A DNA stretch of 64,000 nt from NCBI GenBank assembly GCA_023268715.1, contig JALRLV010000003.1:93919-157918 (forward strand), in the 5' to 3' direction. Positions 1 through 7,693 of this stretch are shown here, piece after piece (position 1 is the stretch's first letter; each line of letters starts with the position of its first letter). Origin of the DNA: Candidatus Thalassarchaeaceae archaeon (GTDB lineage: Archaea; Thermoplasmatota; Poseidoniia; Poseidoniales; Thalassarchaeaceae). A program made the translations under genes and the position numbers. The notes under the pieces were generated by a model. It saw only the letters and a program-made list of their open reading frames with translations. It made no database searches and had not been told where the DNA came from.

Positions 1-1
1 T

Positions 2-3000
2 ATTTCAGTACCTGAATCGGGAATATCTTTCTTCACATTCGAGATGTGGATGTGCTGGTCATACAGCAACTGGCAAGGTAACATGCACGGTGGAGCTTTG
101 ATGGTTCAGGTTGATGGAGGGGCTTGGGAACTTGTGAATCCGGGATGGTACTCAGAAACTATGTCGAGTTACTCTTCATTCTCTTACATCCAAACTAATC
201 TTGACGGTATGCCAATTTGGACTGATGAGAGTTGTGGCGATACTGACTTCACCTCATATGAGGTGTCGATGGCTGAATGGGCAGGTAGTGATGTAAAATT
301 CAAATTCATAGCCGCGGATAAGTACGGCTACGGATACTCTGGCCAACAAGGATGGTTCATCGACAACGTTGGAGTTAGGCAGGGGCATTTCAGTAGCCCT
401 GGTGATTGGATGAGTCAACCAATTGAATTGAATGGTTTAGATTCTTTCAACTTGGGTATAGTTGAAATTGAGGGTAAAATAGATGAAAATTCGACAGTGA
501 CCGGTTCGATTATTGATGCTGTTACCGAAGAGCCAATAATCGGTTTTGAATCGCTTGATTTCCCTATTAATTTGGCAGGTCTAGATTCTGAAACCCACCC
601 GACTGTTAAGGTAAGATTAGAATTGTCTTCATCAAGTACTATTTCCACTCCAATCATCAGGCATGTCGAGGTTGGAGGCCCAAGGATTCTTTCCGCTGAA
701 TTATTCGATTTCAACGGCTGGAATATTCCATCTGGAGTTGAGGTGATTGATGATTTGCTTAACGCAACAGCCGTTACGAGTACAATCACATCCGAGTACT
801 TAGATTCGGTCAGGCCAATTAAGAGAATTAACTTCCTTGGAAATGCCTCAAACAATGTTCTTGTAGCGATTTTGGATGAAAATGGAAACGATATCGCGAA
901 TAATACTCAGGGAGGTTATGTTTCCTTCACTAATCCTATCGACGGATATGGGATTCGAGTAACTCTGCCTCCGAATGGATTCATCGATGAGATGTGGATT
1001 ACACCGGTTTATGCCGAGCCCGCGAGAGATGTTGCAATTGATGTTGCGGAAGACCAGACAGACGATTGGGATTTCCCATACTCCAATGGACGCGGGCATC
1101 TCGGCTGGCAGACTACAATGTTAGCGGAAGAAGCAAGTTCTAACCCCAATCAAATGGGATCCACTTCATTAGAATTATCACTCACTTCGGGAGTGCAGGA
1201 GAGTTTGACAATCCTAATTCCGGATGGCGCTATTGCCCATTCAGGACTGTTGGCTATCACATCTGATGCTGATGGCTTCGATAGTTCAATAAACATAGGA
1301 ATTAATGGATATCAAAAATATACATCTTCTTCAGATCAATATCTGACTTACTTCACATTCTCTCCAAATCAGGTTGCATCCATATCAGCCATGGGTAGTT
1401 CATGGACCGATACGAATGCCAATTCGCGAGATTGGAAAGAAGTTGATGTTACATTGGAGAGTTCTACAACCCAAACAGTTACTCTATCTAGGTTAGCAAT
1501 ATCTTACTCATTGTATGAGACAGTTTCAGATTTGACTAATTCTCTAGCAGCTTACCATACTACAGCTGCCGCGGATAACCCGGGTGCTGTGAATATTAAC
1601 ATTCCAACAAATATCACCGCACCTGCTGGGCAGATATCGATTAATGGGCAGATAGAGCATGAATTAATGATTAAGAACAAGGATTTCAACGTACCACAAG
1701 TTTTCTATCCTGATGGTACGATGTATGAGATAGTGACAATTCACCGACATTTGTATGATAATTCTGAATTGCAAACCATACTATTGGACGGTCACGCATC
1801 GGATGGAGAAACTGTTTCCTTTGAGGTGAGTAACTCTGACGATGATTCATGGGGAATGACTTCTGGTTCAGTTACATTCTCTCAGACATCTGGTTCTCAG
1901 TTGATGTCTCTCGATACATCTGCTAGTGAAGTATCGGTTGTTGATGGGGGAGATGGTTGGATGGAAGTTCAGGTAACTTGGAAATTTGATATTTCTTGGA
2001 ACTGGAATGATGTTGATCGAATCAATTGGATTGCCCAAGCATTAGACAGCGATGGAGCTTCTATATGGCCCGCTAATTCCGTAAGTGGTATTTTCGGAAA
2101 TGCGGTAGAAAATGATTTACAAATTGATTCATTTGAAATTCGTGACCAGTTTGGACGTCTGGTGTCAAATCAGTTCTCGACCTTTTACCCCTTCCCAATT
2201 TTGGAGGGTAGTGACATTAACATCACAGGATCAGTCAGATTCCAGAATTCCTTGGATACCAGGCCAACTGCATCTGATTTCCAAGTTCGACTTAATCTAT
2301 CGGGGTCCCTCTTCCTCTTGGATTCCTTTGACGATGGAGTGTTCTCTGGAACATTCAGCACTCCAATGGGACTATCCGAAATCTCAGCATCTCCTGAACT
2401 ATTTAGAATTGGCCCACTATCTGGTTCTATAGGCGGCGAAGACACATCTGGCCAACCACCGATTGTGGTTATGGTCAATGACTACACCCCTCCAACTGCA
2501 GGACCGCTTCAGGTAATGACTCCGTCTGGTTTGCAAAATGCTAACGGTGCGGTCTGGGATCCGTCTCAATCACTCAGCCTGTATGTGACTGTAGAAGAGC
2601 CAGAGGCTAGAGGTGAAACACTAACCATGCATTACTGGAGAGCAGACATGGACGATCTAAACTCAAATGGTATTGCTGAAGTCGAAGAATATCTTTCTCA
2701 GGTTCAATTACTTTCCACTGGAATGACAGGAGAGCAACAAGTAAGTTTCGCAGGAATCGACGTTTCAGGACAATCTTTCAATGGTGAGGTTCACATCTAT
2801 CTCGAAGGAACAGATTGGGCTGGCTTGACTTATCAAGAAGGAGGGACTGGCGGTGGACCAGGTGCGGACAACTCTTGGGCTAGTGTAATAGTAGCCACTG
2901 ATGAGCCGACTGAAATCGTGAACAATGGATTCAATCTAGACAGGAAAACCGGATATCTTTTGGCCGGTGTCCCTCATACTTTTACGATGCAAATAAGCGA

Positions 3001-4615
3001 ACCTAATGGTTTGCAAACCTTGGATAATATCACCATAATGCTATGCGGCGATCGCCTCGATGATAATCTAGGCGAAGTATCCTACAATCCCGGGACCGGT
3101 GAAATATGGACTGCAGACGACTCTATGGTGTCTCCACTTACAGTACAGACCACTCAAATCACCCAATCGGTAATAGAACTTGCAATGACATTCGAATTGT
3201 CTTGGGAATATCCATGGGAAGAAGGCCAATTTGGATGCAAGCCAAGTGTCAGTATTATTGACGATATTACAGAAGTCGCCTATCTGAATAACATTGGAGA
3301 CTTAACTTGGGTACTGGATAACTCGCTCGTTGCCGTAGCTTCCGGTATGTCTGATTTGACACCACCTATAGTCGCCACAGACGATACTCACCTCTTCTTG
3401 AGACAAGGTGATGAATTCGGAATGACCGGTGGTGTATTCTTTGCTGGTTCTGGAGAAATATTCACAGAAGTGCCAGATGACTTGCAAGTAGAGATGACTT
3501 TAATTTACGGAACACAGGAACTCAGTTCGATTGCTGATGTTAATAATGATGGTCAGTGGTACGCTACTTTGACACTTCCAGGTATACCACCATACAATCC
3601 TACAATGAATGTCACCACAACCGTGCTTAATGTGCCCGGAAGCGGAACTACATCGACAAATACTAACGGTCATATCACAGTAGACAGTAAATCGCCAACC
3701 GTCTTGTTTGACCAAATTAATTATCCGGATTCCTCGCTGACAGTGCTTGAATCTGATCTCCTTGAAGAAGTTCTAGTTTCGTTGATTATTGTGGATGAAA
3801 TCGGTATGCCTGATTCTGATCTTGAAGTCGCATGGGTATACCTGAGAGATAACCAGATGGTTGCAGGAACAGAAGATACCGGAACTCTAGCCTTATTGCT
3901 ATCTGAAGAAGGAAGGGAAGTATTCCAAGGAAAGCTGGACCTTACACCAATGCTCGAGGGACATAAAATTCAAAATGGGGATAGGATATTATTCTGGGTG
4001 ACATCAACCGATAAGTCAGGAAATGAAATCCAGGGCTTGGGTAGTCAACAATCTCCAAGAGCCGTTGCCCTGAGAGTTATGGAGTTCAATCCATCTCTTG
4101 ACAACGTTGTTGTTACTCCAAAAGACCCTCTCCAAGATACAACGGTTGTGATCGAAACATATTGGTCCAACAGTGGTAAGAGAGATGGAACAATAGAGAT
4201 TAACCTATACGAACTCACCGAAGATGGAAAGTGGGTGACTGAACAGGCGAGTGTAGACCTAGAATTGTCGGCGGAAACATCATCGGTATATGCTAAGTTT
4301 GAGTGGGTTGCAGGAGCTCCAGGACAACCTGTGTTGTACATCATTGTTGACGATGATTTTGACAACCCTGCACACCCAGTAAGTGGATTAGTTGTTCAAG
4401 CACCAATCGTCGACGAAGGTGCCAGTGAAGATACAATGGTATACCTCATTATGGGAGGGGTTTTCCTTGTCGCAGTAGCAATGGTAGGATTCTTTGTTAG
4501 CAGGTCAAGAAGTGGTGATGACGAATACTATTACGACGATGAGGACTCATATTATGAGGAAGACTACGAAGAAGATGAGTATGAAGAAGATGAGTATGAA
4601 GAAGATGATAACTAA
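2..4615 (+). CDS. Giant membrane-anchored surface protein, 5' end outside the window
   Basis: The reading frame is open from base 2 to the TAA at 4613-4615, giving at least 1,537 residues. The true start lies upstream, so the first ATG at 44 is unlikely to be the start. The visible N-terminal part (GGWFIDNVGVRQG-like stretch near bases 340-390) resembles a jelly-roll MAM/immune-inhibitor-A-like domain. Long beta-rich, Ig-like stretches follow. A CARDB-like domain lies just before a single C-terminal membrane helix (about bases 4437-4500), then a cytoplasmic tail made almost only of Asp, Glu and Tyr. The family is not recognised. An anchored adhesin, protease-associated or structural surface role is inferred from architecture only. 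Similar tails occur in the 57.9 kb gene. Confidence 0.85.
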   Translation: MSVPESGISFFTFEMWMCWSYSNWQGNMHGGALMVQVDGGAWELVNPGWYSETMSSYSSFSYIQTNLDGMPIWTDESCGDTDFTSYEVSMAEWAGSDVKFKFIAADKYGYGYSGQQGWFIDNVGVRQGHFSSPGDWMSQPIELNGLDSFNLGIVEIEGKIDENSTVTGSIIDAVTEEPIIGFESLDFPINLAGLDSETHPTVKVRLELSSSSTISTPIIRHVEVGGPRILSAELFDFNGWNIPSGVEVIDDLLNATAVTSTITSEYLDSVRPIKRINFLGNASNNVLVAILDENGNDIANNTQGGYVSFTNPIDGYGIRVTLPPNGFIDEMWITPVYAEPARDVAIDVAEDQTDDWDFPYSNGRGHLGWQTTMLAEEASSNPNQMGSTSLELSLTSGVQESLTILIPDGAIAHSGLLAITSDADGFDSSINIGINGYQKYTSSSDQYLTYFTFSPNQVASISAMGSSWTDTNANSRDWKEVDVTLESSTTQTVTLSRLAISYSLYETVSDLTNSLAAYHTTAAADNPGAVNINIPTNITAPAGQISINGQIEHELMIKNKDFNVPQVFYPDGTMYEIVTIHRHLYDNSELQTILLDGHASDGETVSFEVSNSDDDSWGMTSGSVTFSQTSGSQLMSLDTSASEVSVVDGGDGWMEVQVTWKFDISWNWNDVDRINWIAQALDSDGASIWPANSVSGIFGNAVENDLQIDSFEIRDQFGRLVSNQFSTFYPFPILEGSDINITGSVRFQNSLDTRPTASDFQVRLNLSGSLFLLDSFDDGVFSGTFSTPMGLSEISASPELFRIGPLSGSIGGEDTSGQPPIVVMVNDYTPPTAGPLQVMTPSGLQNANGAVWDPSQSLSLYVTVEEPEARGETLTMHYWRADMDDLNSNGIAEVEEYLSQVQLLSTGMTGEQQVSFAGIDVSGQSFNGEVHIYLEGTDWAGLTYQEGGTGGGPGADNSWASVIVATDEPTEIVNNGFNLDRKTGYLLAGVPHTFTMQISEPNGLQTLDNITIMLCGDRLDDNLGEVSYNPGTGEIWTADDSMVSPLTVQTTQITQSVIELAMTFELSWEYPWEEGQFGCKPSVSIIDDITEVAYLNNIGDLTWVLDNSLVAVASGMSDLTPPIVATDDTHLFLRQGDEFGMTGGVFFAGSGEIFTEVPDDLQVEMTLIYGTQELSSIADVNNDGQWYATLTLPGIPPYNPTMNVTTTVLNVPGSGTTSTNTNGHITVDSKSPTVLFDQINYPDSSLTVLESDLLEEVLVSLIIVDEIGMPDSDLEVAWVYLRDNQMVAGTEDTGTLALLLSEEGREVFQGKLDLTPMLEGHKIQNGDRILFWVTSTDKSGNEIQGLGSQQSPRAVALRVMEFNPSLDNVVVTPKDPLQDTTVVIETYWSNSGKRDGTIEINLYELTEDGKWVTEQASVDLELSAETSSVYAKFEWVAGAPGQPVLYIIVDDDFDNPAHPVSGLVVQAPIVDEGASEDTMVYLIMGGVFLVAVAMVGFFVSRSRSGDDEYYYDDEDSYYEEDYEEDEYEEDEYEEDDN

Positions 4616-4698
4616 TGAATTCATGCGACACTCATAGATTCGAAATACGTCTGAACTATATGTGAAACCCAATTTAGTCCTTATGCTAACCTGTTGAG

Positions 4699-4749
4699 TT
4701 TATAGACCCTAGAATTCCGAACTTTTGTTTGGGGAGATGAATTCTCCTC
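4699..4749 (+). promoter_or_regulatory. Putative TATA box and leader hairpin before the 61-residue protein
   Basis: A TTTATAG element at 4699-4705 is followed 25 bases later by an inverted repeat: GGGGAGA at 4731-4737 and TCTCCTC at 4743-4749, with loop TGAAT and one G-T pair. The repeat ends one base before the ATG at 4751 and contains the only Shine-Dalgarno-like GGGGAG. At the usual archaeal TATA-to-start distance, transcription would begin at the hairpin. The function is inferred. Confidence 0.4.
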
Positions 4750-4750
4750 G

Positions 4751-4936
4751 ATGGGGGATGGGGATATGGACCAGCATAGCGATGAGGTTACTGTAGAAGA
4801 ATTGAGGGGCGAATTAGAGGATTTGAGGACACTAGTTCATACCCTTCTTACGATAATTATGGAGGAAGCGGATGGAGTTCAATCCGGCAATACTCCTCAT
4901 ATTCCAAACCAACCAAAACGCGGATATTCGATGTGA
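4751..4936 (+). CDS. Small acidic protein of 61 residues, unknown function
   Basis: ATG start with a plausible promoter upstream. The stop lies one base from the end of the convergent glycosylase gene. The acidic N-terminus is followed by a short amphipathic helix rich in Glu and Leu (about residues 14-42, ending LLTIIMEEA), which could form a coiled coil. The tail is basic and proline-containing. No signal peptide, metal motif or recognised domain is present. The tight fit between a promoter-like sequence and a convergent gene argues that it is real, but no homologue can be named. Confidence 0.5.
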   Translation: MGDGDMDQHSDEVTVEELRGELEDLRTLVHTLLTIIMEEADGVQSGNTPHIPNQPKRGYSM

Positions 4937-4937
4937 A

Positions 4938-5591
4938 TCAGTATTCCACCGGTTCTGGATCTATTGATCTCCAAATGTACCAGACGCCCAGAGTGCGGTA
5001 TGGTTTCCAATTTTCAGAAATATCATATAACTGAGGTTTTTCCAATGTTTTTCCCGAATTGTATAATTTTTCCATTCCTCTGATTAATCCAATATCATCA
5101 ATTGGGAAAACATCTTGACGTAACAAGGCAAAGATTAGCAGCATTTGAACTGTCCACCGTCCAACACCGCGTAATTTTACAAGTTCCTCGATTACTTCTT
5201 CGTCGCTCATTATATCCCAATCGATTTCACCAAATCCGTTTATCCAAGCCTCGGCAATTCCTACTATATATTCCACCTTTCTGTTTGACAGACCTACTTG
5301 CCTGAGTTCTTCGTGGGTTTTTGCAAGTATAGATTCTGGATTTACTTCGCCAACAAGGTCAAACAATCTAGACCAAACTGCAGAAGCTGCGATTACGGAA
5401 ATTTGTTGCCCAACGATTGATTTGATTAATGTCGCAAACAAATCTCCTCGGCTGCTTAACCGAGGCTCTTCAAATTCTTCGATTACACCATTTAGCAAAG
5501 TATCTGAGGCCGAAATTGCTTGTTTTGCAGAATCCCACCATTCAGGTGTCGAACCCGCATCCACCACAAACTTCCTCAGGATATCATTCAT
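4938..5591 (-). CDS. DNA-3-methyladenine glycosylase, AlkA/HhH-GPD family
   Basis: Predicted to remove alkylated bases in base excision repair. The protein has a helix-hairpin-helix region (LRGVGRWTVQM) followed by PIDDIGL, whose second Asp is in the position of the catalytic Asp of the HhH-GPD superfamily. The IVGQQIS stretch near residue 55 is typical of AlkA-like enzymes. At 217 residues it is a short AlkA without the bacterial N-terminal domain. I chose ATG at 5591; a TTG at 5630 would add 13 residues and overlap the divergent gene starting at 5616. No iron-sulfur Cys cluster is seen, which argues against the EndoIII/MutY branch. Confidence 0.88.
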   Translation of the reverse strand: MNDILRKFVVDAGSTPEWWDSAKQAISASDTLLNGVIEEFEEPRLSSRGDLFATLIKSIVGQQISVIAASAVWSRLFDLVGEVNPESILAKTHEELRQVGLSNRKVEYIVGIAEAWINGFGEIDWDIMSDEEVIEELVKLRGVGRWTVQMLLIFALLRQDVFPIDDIGLIRGMEKLYNSGKTLEKPQLYDISENWKPYRTLGVWYIWRSIDPEPVEY

Positions 5592-5615
5592 TATGGCTTG
5601 ACCGGTCGGCAGGTC

Positions 5616-6113
5616 ATGGATCAAGCGCAAGTAGTCCTCGCAGCAGGCTTATTCTGTACCATAGCATTTGCAGGTGTTGTTTTACTAGATTCTGAATCAA
5701 GCACTGATGGAATCCCGGATTGGGAGGTTTTGGAAGTCTGTCTAGCAGACCATAGTGGAAGTATTTCTCACATTCATGCAACTGTTTCAATAACCATTAA
5801 TGGAAATAACATTCTAATCCCGGAAGATATTGGGATTACAGATCAAGTCTGCCCGAATGGTATGCGTGGAGTACATACACATGACGATACTGGAAGGCTA
5901 CACATAGAAACTCCGGGAGCTATGGAGGCGCCAGTTGGTGCTTTCTTTTCTATTTGGGGGGAACAATTCGATGACACACATATCCTGAATAAAGTTGCAA
6001 ACGACAATAACGAAGTTGTAATGTTCGTAAACGGTCAACAGAATTTCGAATATGAAAATTACCTCATGGAAGACGGCGATGTCATAGAAATTGAATATCG
6101 TGAAAAACAGTGA
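5616..6113 (+). CDS. Secreted or membrane-tethered beta-rich protein with an HTHDDTG motif
   Basis: ATG at 5616 is preferred because a hydrophobic segment follows at once (residues about 4-23, VVLAAGLFCTIAFAGVVLL), acting as signal peptide or anchor; upstream extension would run antisense through the glycosylase gene. The 165-residue protein carries VHTHDDTGRLHIETP near residue 86, a His/Asp-rich motif also seen in uncharacterised archaeal and bacterial secreted proteins. Its C-terminus (FVNGQQ...MEDGDVIEIEY) resembles the end of a beta-grasp fold. The His cluster could bind metal, but that is inference. Divergent from the glycosylase with 24 bases between starts. Function unknown. Confidence 0.75.
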   Translation: MDQAQVVLAAGLFCTIAFAGVVLLDSESSTDGIPDWEVLEVCLADHSGSISHIHATVSITINGNNILIPEDIGITDQVCPNGMRGVHTHDDTGRLHIETPGAMEAPVGAFFSIWGEQFDDTHILNKVANDNNEVVMFVNGQQNFEYENYLMEDGDVIEIEYREKQ

Positions 6114-6119
6114 TATTTT

Positions 6120-7634
6120 TCATCCTTTAATTACAGCGAATGGCCTTAGTCTGGCAACAGGTCTAGCTAGGTTTGCGGCATTTGTAAGAGCGATTACCTC
6201 GTCCACATCTTTGTACGCTTCAGGCGCTTCTTCGGCAAGCACATTCGGAGTTTTCGCTCGGACATGAATTCCCGAGGCCTCAAGTCTTTCTCTAAGGGCT
6301 AATGAATCGACGGATTTCCTTGCTGCAGTTCTAGACAACTGTCTTCCTGCTCCGTGGCAAGACGAAGAAAATGCATCATTAGCCCCTTTCTTTGGCCCAG
6401 CTAAAACCCACGAGGCAGTCCCCATGTCTCCTGGTACCAAAACAGGTTGTCCAACACTCGAGAATTTACTTGCAAGTTCTGGATGATCTCCACCAAGTGC
6501 TCGAGTTGCCCCCTTTCTATGTACACAACATTTGCAAGATTTACCATGGACAATATGGTCCTCAACTTTCGCTATGTTGTGACTAACGTCGTATACAACA
6601 TCTAATTCACCGTCCGAGCCTAGTTGATTTCTGAGCGTATTTCTCAACCTTTGTGTTAGTACAGAACGGTTTGCAAAGGCGTAATTTCCGGCAGCTCGCA
6701 TCGCATCAAGGTAGGCTGTTCCTTCCCTACTGTAAATCGGTGCCGCTGCGAGTTGTCTATCGCGTAAACGATAATCCCAAGCTTGAGCAACCCAGTGGTC
6801 TCCATCGCGTTGATATTTACTTTCTATTTTCGCCACATGTTCACTACATACCTGATGGCCGAGTCCTCTTGATCCTGTGTGAATCATGGCGGTGACTTGA
6901 CCTTCTCGCAAACCGTAGGCCTCCGCTGCAACCGGGTCTTCTATTCTATCTACTACTTGCAATTCAAGGAAGTGATTGCCTGAACCTAATGTTCCCAGAG
7001 CCTTCATTCCACGTTTCTGAGCTCTTTCCCCCACATTTCTCTCAGTACTCTCCAGTAATCCATTGGATTCTATTGCCAGTAAGTCTTCTGATTCACCCCA
7101 CCCTATGTCAATTGCAGCTTTTGCCCCCTCAGAAAGCACAGAAGCCATAGTCGTCTCATCTAGTTGAAGTCCACCTTTGCTAGTAGCGCCAGCGGGGATT
7201 TGATTTGCAAGAGTACGAACTAACGACTTTGAATCAATGTCTGAAATCTCTACATCCATGGAACATAGTCGAACTCCACAATTAATGTCGAATCCAACTC
7301 CTCCCGGGGAAATTGCACCACCTAATTCACCTGTATTTACGTCCGTAGCCACTACCCCTCCTATTGGAAAGCCATAGCCAAAATGCCAATCAGCCATTGC
7401 CCAGGCATCACCTACAATTCCTGGCATACCAGCAGTGTTACAGAGTTGCTCGGGGGAACGGTCATCACTGTGAGCGTGCATATGCTTTTCATCTGAAATT
7501 AATATTGCATCAGTGAGCATAGAACCATGTTTGGAGATGCGCATTCGCCCGTCTCCATCACTGTCAAGATGCTCACGCCAAGCAGCGCTCATGACAACTC
7601 GTGAAGCACAATTGATTTCAACGCGACGCAGCAT
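6120..7634 (-). CDS. rtcB: RtcB, tRNA-splicing RNA ligase (3'-phosphate/5'-OH)
   Basis: RtcB joins tRNA exon halves with GTP and manganese through a GMP-histidine intermediate. The family signatures appear in order: DWHFGYGFPIGG, GGVGFDINCGVR (metal-binding Asp and Cys), GSGNHFLE, HTGSRGLGHQ, YDVSHNIAK, VPGDMGTASWVL and SSCHGAGR, the last carrying the guanylylated His. The length (504 residues) is normal for the family, although the extreme N-terminus is shorter and more divergent than usual. ATG at 7634 is preferred over a TTG at 7643. The gene diverges from alaS. The partner protein archease is encoded about 8.4 kb away at 16060. Confidence 0.97.
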   Translation of the reverse strand: MLRRVEINCASRVVMSAAWREHLDSDGDGRMRISKHGSMLTDAILISDEKHMHAHSDDRSPEQLCNTAGMPGIVGDAWAMADWHFGYGFPIGGVVATDVNTGELGGAISPGGVGFDINCGVRLCSMDVEISDIDSKSLVRTLANQIPAGATSKGGLQLDETTMASVLSEGAKAAIDIGWGESEDLLAIESNGLLESTERNVGERAQKRGMKALGTLGSGNHFLELQVVDRIEDPVAAEAYGLREGQVTAMIHTGSRGLGHQVCSEHVAKIESKYQRDGDHWVAQAWDYRLRDRQLAAAPIYSREGTAYLDAMRAAGNYAFANRSVLTQRLRNTLRNQLGSDGELDVVYDVSHNIAKVEDHIVHGKSCKCCVHRKGATRALGGDHPELASKFSSVGQPVLVPGDMGTASWVLAGPKKGANDAFSSSCHGAGRQLSRTAARKSVDSLALRERLEASGIHVRAKTPNVLAEEAPEAYKDVDEVIALTNAANLARPVARLRPFAVIKG

Positions 7635-7693
7635 AATGAACAATTGCTTTCAAGACGACTTGTCCGATGGGTAGACTGTAGGGAGGGGCAGTG

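Noticed and set aside
5520..5615. N-terminal extension of the secreted HTHDDTG protein
   Set aside because: Antisense to the glycosylase; a clear hydrophobic signal starts at the ATG at 5616.
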